A stretch of 5,989 nucleotides of DNA, taken from Pseudomonadota bacterium (GTDB lineage Bacteria > Pseudomonadota > Gammaproteobacteria > Steroidobacterales > Steroidobacteraceae). How positions within the stretch are numbered: the first letter of the stretch is position 1; the number at the start of each line of letters is the position of its first letter. The notes beneath the pieces are model-generated. The model saw only the letters and a list, made by a program, of their open reading frames with translations, was not told the origin of the DNA and made no database searches. Positions 1 through 5,989 of the stretch are shown here, piece by piece. The position numbers and the translations under genes were made by a program. The stretch covers positions 1 through 5,989 of the forward strand of contig JAJZLX010000716.1 of the NCBI GenBank assembly GCA_021850555.1, in the 5' to 3' direction.

Positions 1-551
1 CCAGTCCTGGGTCCTCGTGATCGGCCCCGCAAGGCGCCTGCAAGCGGTGCCGGGGTATAGACCCGGCGAGGCGCCCCCGGTTCAGGGCGCGAAGTCTACC
101 GGGAGGACGATAAATGTAAAATGAACCGCGAGGGATGCCGTGCGGGGCATCACGATTCGGGCAATTGCGCGCAAATGGCTCCCCCACCATCCCGCCCCCA
201 CCCCCCGGGGCCGGCTGCGAGGGGCTTTGGACGGCTGCGGCGAGCCGCAGCGGCTATCCCGGCACGAGCGCGGCTCGGGCGCCGGTCACAGCCCGTGCAA
301 GCCCGCCGCCAGGGTCCGGAGGATGGCCACTCCCAGGGCGAGCCGGGTGGACAGCAGCCATTTCCCCTTGCACCCGCTCAATGCGAGCGCCCGATCCACC
401 GCAGCCTGCTCACCGCGCGGCACGGCCTGTATGCAGACACCGACACATCCGGGTGAGAAAGACATCGGGCGCTGCGCCCGCCGCCCGGACATGAGACGAT
501 CGACCGGGCAGGCGCACCCGCGCCCCGCATCGGAACACGCAGCGGCACCCC
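1..551. other. Gene-poor GC-rich stretch at the left edge
   Basis: No reading frame here translates into a protein I recognise. The plus-strand frames are arginine-, proline- and alanine-rich, as expected of random GC-rich DNA. A frame open from the left edge ends at a TGA at 122-124. It might be the tail of an upstream gene, but only about 40 residues are visible and they match nothing I know. Small perfect inverted repeats are GCCGGG 49-54 with CCCGGC 62-67, GCGCCC 71-76 with GGGCGC 85-90, GATGCC 134-139 with GGCATC 146-151, and CGGGCG 466-471 with CGCCCG 475-480. None is followed by a T tract. A good Shine-Dalgarno-like GGGAGG (101-106) precedes an ATG (114-116) that is followed at once by TAA. 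The stretch is probably intergenic or decayed sequence flanking the polysaccharide genes. Confidence 0.5.
286..441 (-). pseudogene. Possible C-terminal remnant of an unknown protein
   Basis: The minus strand, read toward a TGA at 288-286, gives about 50 residues with mostly G or C at third codon positions. It ends in a leucine- and alanine-rich tail (RLALGVAILRTLAAGLHGL). That amphipathic or hydrophobic tail resembles the ends of some glycosyltransferases, but this is impression rather than a family match. The next open start upstream would give only 68 residues, and the sequence before about 440 looks non-coding. Because broken genes lie immediately to the right, with minus-strand pieces starting about 500 nt away, this could be the displaced end of one of them. 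It could equally be a chance open frame in GC-rich DNA. Confidence 0.18.
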
Positions 552-944
552 ATGCGCACTTCCAACTCCCTGGATATCGTGATCCCGGCCTACAAGGCGA
601 GATTCCTGCCGGCCCTGCTGCAGTCGCTGGCGAATCAGAGCTCGAAGGACTTCACGGTCATCGTCCGCGACGATGCGAGTCCCGAGCCTCTGAAGCCCAT
701 CTGCGAGCAGTTCGGCGAGCGCCTGCCGATCCGCTACGTTCGATTCGAGCGCAATCTGGGCGCCGTCGACCTCGCCGGGCATTGGAACCGCTCGGTGGCG
801 CTCTCCCGCGCCCGATGGGTCCTTCTTCCCGGCGATGACGATGTGCTCGAGGAGAATTGCATCGAGTCCTTCCGGAGCACCCTCGCCGCCAACTGCGGGT
901 AATTCGACGTGTACTCTTTTGGCGTCAGGGTCATCGATGAGGAC
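552..944 (+). pseudogene. Family 2 glycosyltransferase, N-terminal fragment (broken)
   Basis: The ATG at 552 opens 116 residues with the start of a GT-A-fold glycosyltransferase: the first beta strand LDIVIPAYKA (residues 8-17), VIVRDDASPEP at 37-47 (nucleotide-sugar binding), and LLPGDDDVLE at 91-100, which holds the DxD-type metal and UDP-sugar site. A TAA at 900-902 then stops the frame. An intact GT2 enzyme usually has over 230 residues, so the acceptor-binding half is missing. After the stop, the same frame reads FDVYSFGVRVIDED (903-944), which looks like a natural continuation of a GT2 protein, so the TAA is probably a nonsense mutation. Beyond about 935-944 the sequence becomes a methyltransferase fragment read from the other strand. 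There is no good ribosome binding site before 552. The protein is unlikely to be an active transferase. It is not a close relative of the two GT2 genes at the right end. Confidence 0.72.
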
Positions 945-1118
945 GTCGATGCAGCACGTATAATCAAAACTCTCCGCCCCGAAGTCACTGATACCGCGCG
1001 CCTCGAAAGTCCAGTCCGGCCTCTTCGCCCACGCAATGGCGAGCGCTTGCTCGGAAACGTCGATGCCCGTGCAGCTCACCACCGGCAGCGGCGCAAAGAC
1101 CTCCAGATCGCCACACCC
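932..1118 (-). pseudogene. SAM-dependent methyltransferase fragment
   Basis: Read from 1118 downward, the minus strand encodes about 61 residues typical of a class I methyltransferase. GCGDLEVFAPLP is the glycine-rich SAM-binding loop (motif I). GIDVSEQALAIA carries the acidic residue ending strand beta 2, which binds the SAM ribose. KRPDWTF and FDYTCCIDVLI follow, the latter corresponding to motif IV. A complete domain is about 150-200 residues. The N-terminal strand before the glycine loop and everything after motif IV are missing. At the right end it joins an unrelated protein fragment in a different frame (near 1110-1118). At the left end it abuts the plus-strand GT2 fragment near 933-938. 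It has no start codon of its own, so I regard it as dead sequence. The original substrate cannot be told, though such methyltransferases are common in O-antigen and exopolysaccharide loci. Confidence 0.62.
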
Positions 1119-1677
1119 GCCGGATGGCCGTGTCGATCCAAGGGATACCCACATCGCGAGGCAGGCCGTGGCGCTCAACGTGCCGATGGTAGTGAATGGC
1201 GCTGACCTGCTGGCGGCGGATCCGGGTGAGCAGCCGCTTCTCGAGGTGGATGGGCAGATTCGCTCCCGCGGGAAGCGGGTCGATGGCGATGCCGCTCTCG
1301 GCCAGAGCCAACCCCATGCCCAGCTGGTCGGAATGGTGCAGATACTCCCCGAGCAGATCCGCCTGCTGCAGGCAAAAGCGCGCCCATCTCTCCCAGAGCT
1401 GCCCCAACGCCTCGGCGGCCGCGCCGGGAATGACGTAAAGGCCGCCGTTGAAGTTGGTGCGGAACGTTCTCTCCTTCGGATACATCTCCAACGCCACGCG
1501 ATCGATCCTGTCCGAGAGGCCGGCGCGCTCCCAGAGCGCGGACCAGATCGGCTGCGGCGGATTCGGCGCGTCCACCGTCTTGGCCCTGAACCGCCCCGCG
1601 CGCAGGCGTCGCCGGAACCGGACACCCACCGCCGCGGCCCATCGGCTCATCGGCCACCTGTGAGATAATGCGCACAA
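1114..1677 (-). pseudogene. Nucleotide-sugar-transferase-like protein, C-terminal part
   Basis: The minus-strand frame opening at a TTG (1677) is convincing from about 1578 to 1114. The sequence has PNPPQPIWSALW, then NFNGGLYVIP, an LWERWARFCLQQADLL helix, HHSDQLGMGLALAESGIAI, LPAGANLPIHL, IHYHRHV and GIPWIDTAIRRV. The order 'N-GG-(L/V)-YV-P', a helix, 'H-DQ-LAL', then 'LP-N-P-H' resembles the C-terminal half of putative glycosyltransferases with a nucleotide-diphospho-sugar transferase fold. I recognise the pattern but not a named family. The N-terminal half with the sugar-nucleotide site is absent, and residues before about position 34 look like noise. After GTG at 1116-1114 the frame becomes non-coding-like, while the frame one base over continues as a methyltransferase. 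An alternative ATG at 1681-1679, in another frame, gives MFVRIISQVADEP, which could be a displaced true N-terminus. Probably non-functional. Confidence 0.55.
1661..1669 (+). promoter_or_regulatory. Possible extended -10 promoter ahead of the sulfotransferase
   Basis: TGAGATAAT matches an extended -10 element: TG, one base, then GATAAT (5 of 6 to TATAAT). It is one of few A/T-rich spots in the area. No -35 match is visible 17 bases upstream. Transcription from here would give a leader of about 120 nt containing two GC hairpins before the sulfotransferase start at 1796. Confidence 0.25.
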
Positions 1678-1684
1678 ACATCGG

Positions 1685-1712
1685 GCGGCGCACTCGAGCG
1701 CAGGTGCGCCGC
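1685..1712 (+). repeat. 9-bp perfect hairpin in the sulfotransferase leader
   Basis: GCGGCGCAC (1685-1693) pairs perfectly with GTGCGCCGC (1704-1712) across a 10-nt loop. There is no T run on either side, so it is not a classical intrinsic terminator in either direction. It lies between the possible promoter at 1661-1669 and the gene at 1796, and also just upstream of the minus-strand fragment. Confidence 0.45.
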
Positions 1713-1759
1713 AGAGGAGCGTCGAAGGCGCGACCCTTCCCGGGGCGGGCGCGACATGA

Positions 1760-1776
1760 GCCGCCCGCGGGGCGGC
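1760..1776 (+). promoter_or_regulatory. GC hairpin just before the sulfotransferase ribosome binding site
   Basis: GCCGCCC (1760-1766) pairs perfectly with GGGCGGC (1770-1776) around a 3-nt GCG loop. It ends 6 nt before the Shine-Dalgarno sequence at 1783. It does not cover the ribosome site, so it might serve as a stability or spacing element. In such GC-rich DNA it could also be chance. Confidence 0.35.
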
Positions 1777-1782
1777 AGGTGC

Positions 1783-1788
1783 GGAGAG
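1783..1788 (+). promoter_or_regulatory. Shine-Dalgarno GGAGAG for the sulfotransferase
   Basis: GGAGAG lies 7 nt before the GTG at 1796. This supports GTG as the start, since no in-frame ATG is available near the conserved N-terminal strand. Confidence 0.6.
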
Positions 1789-1795
1789 CGGTACA

Positions 1796-2470
1796 GTGCC
1801 ATTTTTCCGGCATAACAGCCGGCTGATCTATTTCTCTCACGTTCCCAAATGCGGTGGGACCTCGATCGAGGACGGACTGTCCCAGTCCGGCATCGCCCTG
1901 TCTTTCATGGACCGCGGCTGGTATCACCTCGGGACGGACAGATGGAACAACTCCTCTCCGCAGCACATCCTGCGCAAGGACATCGCGCGCCTCCTCGACC
2001 TGCGGATGTTCGATTTCCACTTCACCTGCGTGCGAGATCCGGTGGCGAGATTCCTCAGCGCCTACCATCACAACAGGGAGTTCGGGCTCATTCCGCGATT
2101 TGTCAGCCTCGCGAGCTTCCTCTCCAGGATGGAGCGACGTCAGGACTTCTTCAGCTACCGATTCGACAACCACTTCGTGCCCGCCTCCGACATCGTCCCC
2201 GACGGCTGCACGGTCTTTCACCTGGAATCCGGCCTCGATGAGCTCGGGCGCTGGCTTCGTGAGGTCACCGCGGACGATGACCTGCATCTCACGTTCAAGC
2301 ATCACAACAGGCGCGACTGGAATCGCTCCCCCACCCGCGCCCATCCCCTGAAGAGACTGCTGAAGGACCTGCTGATCCCGGCAACGCCGCAGCTGCCGGG
2401 CCTGGATCGGCGGCTGCGGGCAAGGATCGAAAGGCTCTACGCCCGCGACTACGAGCGGTTCTTCAGCTGA
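1796..2470 (+). CDS. PAPS-dependent sulfotransferase (Sulfotransfer_2-like)
   Basis: Predicted to transfer a sulfuryl group from 3'-phosphoadenylyl sulfate (PAPS) to a hydroxyl or amino group, most likely on a sugar given the neighbours. The 224-residue protein shows the two PAPS signatures in the expected order. SHVPKCGGTS (residues 14-23) is the 5'-phosphosulfate loop, with Lys18 the likely key residue. CVRDPVARFLSAY (78-90) is the 3'-phosphate site, with Arg80 and Ser88 as the expected binding residues. Further family-like parts are NHFVPASD at 125-132, TVFHLESGLDEL at 139-150, and the closing YARDYERFF. Length fits compact bacterial members of the sulfotransferase family 2 group, related to heparan sulfate and carbohydrate sulfotransferases. 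No signal peptide or membrane segment is visible, so it should act in the cytoplasm. Start: GTG with GGAGAG 7 nt upstream. Third codon positions near the N-terminus are less G/C-biased than in the dehydrogenase downstream, a mild hint of separate origin. The acceptor is unknown. Confidence 0.88.
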   Translation: MPFFRHNSRLIYFSHVPKCGGTSIEDGLSQSGIALSFMDRGWYHLGTDRWNNSSPQHILRKDIARLLDLRMFDFHFTCVRDPVARFLSAYHHNREFGLIPRFVSLASFLSRMERRQDFFSYRFDNHFVPASDIVPDGCTVFHLESGLDELGRWLREVTADDDLHLTFKHHNRRDWNRSPTRAHPLKRLLKDLLIPATPQLPGLDRRLRARIERLYARDYERFFS

Positions 2471-2476
2471 CTCGGG

Positions 2477-2507
2477 TGCCGCCGGTGACGGGCCTGCGCC
2501 GGCGGCA
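2477..2507 (+). terminator. Stem-loop after the sulfotransferase, possible terminator
   Basis: TGCCGCCGG (2477-2485) pairs perfectly with CCGGCGGCA (2499-2507) over a 13-nt loop, starting 7 nt after the TGA at 2468-2470. The position suits a transcription terminator or an mRNA 3'-end protector. No U tract follows, so intrinsic termination would be weak. The right arm is part of a 17-bp unit that is duplicated, so a second right arm (2516-2524) offers an alternative pairing. Confidence 0.35.
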
Positions 2508-2529
2508 AGCCCGCGCCGGCGGCAAGCCC
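2496..2529. repeat. Tandem direct repeat, 2 x 17 bp
   Basis: The unit GCGCCGGCGGCAAGCCC occurs twice, perfectly and back to back (2496-2512 and 2513-2529), between the sulfotransferase and the dehydrogenase. Perfect identity suggests a recent duplication by replication slippage. Each copy contains the right arm of the stem that begins at 2477. Confidence 0.85.
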
Positions 2530-2590
2530 CGCACGGCGGGCGCAGGCGCGCCGGTGTTGACGGGCCGCACGTCCCGCCGCCGTGGTTTTA

Positions 2591-2599
2591 TGGTATACA
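2591..2599 (+). promoter_or_regulatory. Possible extended -10 promoter for the dehydrogenase
   Basis: TGGTATACA fits TG, one base, then TATACA (4 of 6 to TATAAT). It lies in a short A/T-rich island (TTTTATGGTATAC) inside very GC-rich DNA, about 50 nt upstream of the start codon at 2648. A TTGACG at 2557-2562 is too far away (31 nt) to be its -35 box. Confidence 0.3.
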
Positions 2600-2635
2600 G
2601 CGTCCGCGCCCCCAGGGTCCCCATCCAGAATCCAC

Positions 2636-2640
2636 GGAGA
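2636..2640 (+). promoter_or_regulatory. Shine-Dalgarno GGAGA for the dehydrogenase
   Basis: GGAGA stands 7 nt before the GTG at 2648. It decides this start over the in-frame GTG at 2582, which would add 22 residues that do not belong to the family. Confidence 0.6.
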
Positions 2641-2647
2641 CATTCGC

Positions 2648-3925
<1,278 letters not shown>

Positions 3926-3959
3926 TCCAACTGTAACAATGCGGCTGCCCTGAGCGGCC

Positions 3960-3980
3960 GGCCGGGATCGACGCCCGGCC
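3960..3980 (+). terminator. GC hairpin after the dehydrogenase, weak terminator candidate
   Basis: GGCCGGG (3960-3966) pairs perfectly with CCCGGCC (3974-3980) over a 7-nt loop, 34 nt after the TAA at 3923-3925. It lacks a T tract, so it may act only as an mRNA-stabilising stem. Confidence 0.35.
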
Positions 3981-4012
3981 CGATCCGGGAAGCTGTCGCC
4001 CGATCGAGACAA

Positions 4013-4068
4013 CAGGTGGCGCGAGTGAGCCCGTGTCGCCGATCCGCGAAGCGTGCATCGGCCACCTG
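4013..4068 (+). repeat. Long-range inverted repeat in the gap before the first GT2 gene
   Basis: CAGGTGGC (4013-4020) is the exact reverse complement of GCCACCTG (4061-4068), separated by 40 nt. If transcribed, it could form the base of a larger structure in the 208-nt gap 3926-4133. No other gene is visible in that gap. Confidence 0.3.
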
Positions 4069-4104
4069 CGCGGACTATCCTCCAACCGCGATCGCAACAG
4101 CGGT

Positions 4105-4120
4105 GCGCCACGGGTGGCGC
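4105..4120 (+). promoter_or_regulatory. GC hairpin directly before the GT2 ribosome binding site
   Basis: GCGCCAC (4105-4111) is complementary to GTGGCGC (4114-4120). In practice this gives a 6-bp stem with a 4-nt loop. It ends 3 nt before the Shine-Dalgarno at 4124. The arrangement is similar to that before the sulfotransferase. Confidence 0.4.
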
Positions 4121-4123
4121 CGA

Positions 4124-4130
4124 GGGAGGA
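4124..4130 (+). promoter_or_regulatory. Shine-Dalgarno GGGAGGA for the first GT2 gene
   Basis: GGGAGGA is strong but close: only 3-4 nt separate it from the GTG at 4134. A second in-frame GTG at 4143 has a longer spacing of about 13 nt, so the start could be either. Confidence 0.55.
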
Positions 4131-4133
4131 TCA

Positions 4134-5135
4134 GTGAAGGGTGTGTTGGCGGAGTATTGCGCCGGACCTGCCGCGGGCCAGGCCGCGGCGCCGATCGACG
4201 CCGACGTGTCGGTCATCATCCCGACTTACAACAACGGCGCATACATCACCGAGAGCATCGACTCGGCGCTCGCGCAGACCCACCCGCCCGATGAGATCCT
4301 CATCATCGATGACGGCTCGACCGATGACACCCCCGGCGTCGTATCGCGCTACCGGGACCCCAGGGTGCGCTACGTTCCCATACCCCACAGCGGCATCGCA
4401 GCGGCCCGCAACCACGGGCTCTCCCTCGCCACCTGCGAATACATCGCCTTTCTCGACTCGGACGACCGTTGGCGCAGAACCATGCTCGCCAAACAGCTCG
4501 CCCTGCTCACCCGCCACGAGCGCCTCGCCTGCTCCTTCACGAACTTCGTCCGCTTCCTCGATGAGACCGGCGAGGTGCTGCCGGAGCAGTTCTCGTTCTA
4601 TCCGGAGCTCGCGACGCTGCGCACCCGGCGCACCCGGGAGGTGGGTTTCACCATCGAGGGGGATGCGTTCGCCCAGCTGGTCGGCTTCGGGGAGATCCCC
4701 TCCTACATGCAGTGCACCCTGTTTCGCCGCTCCGTGATCGGCGAGATGCGCCTCAACGAGTCCCTCACCCGATGCGAGGACCTCGAATTCTTCCTGCGCG
4801 TCGCCGCACGGGGCGGCGTCGGCTTCGTCCCGGAGGTGCTGGCGGAAGTGAGGCGCCACGACACGAACACCACCCGGGATATCTCGCTAATGGCTGAGGA
4901 CAAGCTGAGGGCACTTCTGGCGCTGCGCCCGGCCATCAAGGGCGAGACTCGACGGAAGGCCTTGAACGAGCGCATCGTCAAGGCCCATATCGACTGCGCG
5001 ACGGCACGGATCCTGAAAGGACAGCGCGGCGCCGGGTGGGCGCACTACCTGAAGGCGCTCAAGGTACCGGGGTCGGGGACACGCAAGGTAAATGGCCTAC
5101 TACGTACAATTTACAATATGGTCGGCAGCGCGTAA
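4134..5135 (+). CDS. Family 2 glycosyltransferase, first tandem copy
   Basis: Predicted to add one sugar from a nucleotide-sugar donor to a lipid-linked or growing glycan at the cytoplasmic face of the inner membrane. From the GTG at 4134 it has 333 residues. The GT-A domain starts at residue 24: [12 protein letters not shown] (24-35), [11 protein letters not shown] (56-66) for nucleotide binding, and [11 protein letters not shown] (103-113) with the DxD-type metal site at Asp108-Asp110. CEDLEFF (214-220) resembles the ED motif that usually carries the catalytic base. Conserved with the next gene are CSFTNFVRF (133-141), TGEVLPEQF (145-153) and [10 protein letters not shown] (234-243). No membrane helix is evident. 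The first 23 residues are variable and precede the domain. The frame is open back to an ATG at 4053, but the strong Shine-Dalgarno and the tandem copy's short N-terminus favour 4134. Donor and acceptor sugars cannot be read from sequence. Confidence 0.9.
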   Translation: MKGVLAEYCAGPAAGQAAAPIDADVSVIIPTYNNGAYITESIDSALAQTHPPDEILIIDDGSTDDTPGVVSRYRDPRVRYVPIPHSGIAAARNHGLSLATCEYIAFLDSDDRWRRTMLAKQLALLTRHERLACSFTNFVRFLDETGEVLPEQFSFYPELATLRTRRTREVGFTIEGDAFAQLVGFGEIPSYMQCTLFRRSVIGEMRLNESLTRCEDLEFFLRVAARGGVGFVPEVLAEVRRHDTNTTRDISLMAEDKLRALLALRPAIKGETRRKALNERIVKAHIDCATARILKGQRGAGWAHYLKALKVPGSGTRKVNGLLRTIYNMVGSA

Positions 5136-5212
5136 TCGATAGACTTCGGGCCGCACCGAGGCGACTCTCCCGTGGCCAATTCCGGTTGCTGAGAGGTGGC
5201 GCACTGCGCGCC

Positions 5213-5264
5213 GGCATTGCCCCGGATAGGATCAAGAATCCCCGTCAGGGGCAATAGCAATGCC
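5213..5264 (+). promoter_or_regulatory. Leader hairpin with two competing right arms before the second GT2 gene
   Basis: The left arm GGCATTGCCCC (5213-5223) can pair in two ways. ATTGCCCC (5216-5223) matches GGGGCAAT (5248-5255) perfectly over 8 bp. GGCATTGC (5213-5220) matches GCAATGCC (5257-5264) perfectly over 8 bp, ending one base before the ATG at 5265. Treating AGCAAT (5256-5261) as a bulge joins both into an 11-bp stem. A small inner stem, GGAT 5229-5232 with ATCC 5238-5241, sits in the loop. The only Shine-Dalgarno-like bases, AGGGG (5247-5251), lie almost wholly in the first right arm, so pairing would hide them. The complementarity is certain; a regulatory role is inference. Confidence 0.45.
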
Positions 5265-5989
5265 ATGAACGATCCTCGCGTTTCGGTCATCATCCCGACC
5301 TACAACTGCGCGAAATACATCGCCCAGAGCATCGATTCGGTGCTGGCGCAGACCCACCAGCCCGAAGAGGTCCTGATCGTCGACGACGGCTCCACGGACG
5401 ATACCCGGGCTGTCGTCTCGGCATTCGCAGATCCCCGGATCCGCTACCTCGAGGGGCCGCACCGGGGCACCGCGGCGACGCGCAACAGAGGCATCGACCT
5501 CGCCTGCGGAGACTACCTCGCGTTTCTCGACGCCGATGACCGGTGGCGTCCTGCCATGCTCGAGAGGCAGCTCGTGGTGCTCGAGCACGACGAGCGCCTC
5601 GTCTGCTCGTTCACGAATTTCGTCCGGTTCGTGGACAGCACGGGGGAGGTTCTTCCCGAGCAGTTCGATTACTATCCTGAGCTGGCTACGCTTCCGCTCA
5701 CGGCCTGTGACCGTGGCGATGCGCTCATCGTCGAGGGCGACGCGTTCGTCCATTTCGTTCAGTTTCAGGAAATCCCGGCCTACATGCAGTGCATGCTGTT
5801 CCGCAGGGCCCTGATCGGCGAGTTCCGGCTGAACGAGTTCCTGAGAAGATGTCAGGACCTGGAGTTCGTCTTGCACGTATTCATGCACGGCCGGGTGGCC
5901 TTTACACGGGAGGTTCTCGCGGAAGTCCGCCGCCACGACTCCAATGCCACGCGGGACACCTCGCTCATGGCGCTCGACAAGCTGCAGGC
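5265..5989 (+). CDS. Family 2 glycosyltransferase, second tandem copy (cut by window edge)
   Basis: Same predicted role as its upstream neighbour: transfer of a sugar from a nucleotide-sugar donor during glycan assembly. From the ATG at 5265, 241 codons are visible before the right edge, with no stop. The GT-A domain begins almost at once: [11 protein letters not shown] (5-15), [11 protein letters not shown] (37-47), and YLAFLDADDRW (84-94) with the DxD-type site at Asp89-Asp91. CQDLEF (196-201) stands where the first copy has CEDLEF, so Glu is replaced by Gln while the following Asp is kept. Hand alignment over about 235 positions gives roughly 65% identity with the first copy and one single-residue gap, so the pair arose by duplication and has diverged. 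An in-frame TTG at 5217 is a less likely start. The ATG lacks a well-spaced Shine-Dalgarno; AGGGG is 13 nt away and inside a predicted hairpin. Based on the sister gene, about 70 residues are missing. Confidence 0.9.
   Translation, partial: MNDPRVSVIIPTYNCAKYIAQSIDSVLAQTHQPEEVLIVDDGSTDDTRAVVSAFADPRIRYLEGPHRGTAATRNRGIDLACGDYLAFLDADDRWRPAMLERQLVVLEHDERLVCSFTNFVRFVDSTGEVLPEQFDYYPELATLPLTACDRGDALIVEGDAFVHFVQFQEIPAYMQCMLFRRALIGEFRLNEFLRRCQDLEFVLHVFMHGRVAFTREVLAEVRRHDSNATRDTSLMALDKLQ

Noticed and set aside
71..90. T-arm-like GGTTCA inside a 6-bp stem, suggesting a tRNA
   Set aside because: No acceptor stem, anticodon arm or D arm can be built around it.
140..838. 232-residue plus-strand frame
   Set aside because: The composition is Arg/Pro/Ala-rich and low in structure. 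It overlaps the GT2 fragment out of frame.
1175..2344. 389-residue minus-strand frame spanning the sulfotransferase and the fragment region
   Set aside because: It crosses unrelated regions in the wrong frame for the recognisable transferase piece and shows no motif. Only MFVRIISQVADEP at 1681 was kept as a possible displaced start.
2557..2562. TTGACG as a -35 box for the dehydrogenase
   Set aside because: No -10-like sequence lies 16-18 nt downstream. The A/T-rich island with TGGTATACA is too far away.
4131..4859. 242-residue minus-strand frame, and the similar one at 5232-5936
   Set aside because: They resemble each other only because they are antisense to the two paralogous GT2 genes.
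5195..5212. Sigma-54-type promoter (TGGCGC with a GC at the right spacing)
   Set aside because: Only the GG and GC dinucleotides fit. The TTGC part is missing, and such a match is expected by chance at this GC content.

Overview
The window is GC-rich DNA with a strong bias to G or C at third codon positions. It carries surface-polysaccharide biosynthesis genes on the plus strand. The best-preserved gene, a TviB-type UDP-sugar dehydrogenase, looks proteobacterial and perhaps gammaproteobacterial. That placement is inferred from protein style only, because the window has no rRNA or other taxonomic marker. I see no tRNA, rRNA, CRISPR array or recognisable transposase.

Layout. Positions 1-551 hold no convincing intact gene, only GC-rich hairpins and a possible minus-strand C-terminal remnant ending at 286. 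Positions 552 to about 1677 are a patch of gene fragments. First comes the N-terminal half of a family 2 glycosyltransferase (plus strand), stopped by an in-frame TAA but apparently readable for about 14 more codons. It runs head-on into a SAM-methyltransferase fragment on the minus strand. That fragment is joined, in another reading frame, to the C-terminal half of a second, nucleotide-sugar-transferase-like protein. Three coding pieces, two abnormal junctions and one nonsense codon point to decay or rearrangement.

From 1796 to the right edge the genes look intact and all lie on the plus strand: a PAPS-dependent sulfotransferase (1796-2470), the dehydrogenase (2648-3925), and two tandem paralogous GT2 glycosyltransferases (4134-5135, and 5265 running off the window). 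Hand alignment gives about 65% identity between the two GT2 proteins. Gaps between genes are 129-208 nt, too wide for a tightly packed operon. Several gaps contain strong GC hairpins close to the ribosome binding site.

How they may work together (inference): the dehydrogenase would make a UDP-activated acidic amino sugar such as a UDP-HexNAc uronate. The GT2 enzymes would build it into a glycan repeat, and the sulfotransferase would sulfate that glycan or another carrier. This fits a capsule, exopolysaccharide or O-antigen locus with a mobile, partly degraded left flank. I did not find a clearly new biological system. The most unusual signals are the fragment mosaic at 552-1677 and the leader of the last gene, whose left arm can pair with either of two right arms ending just before the start codon.
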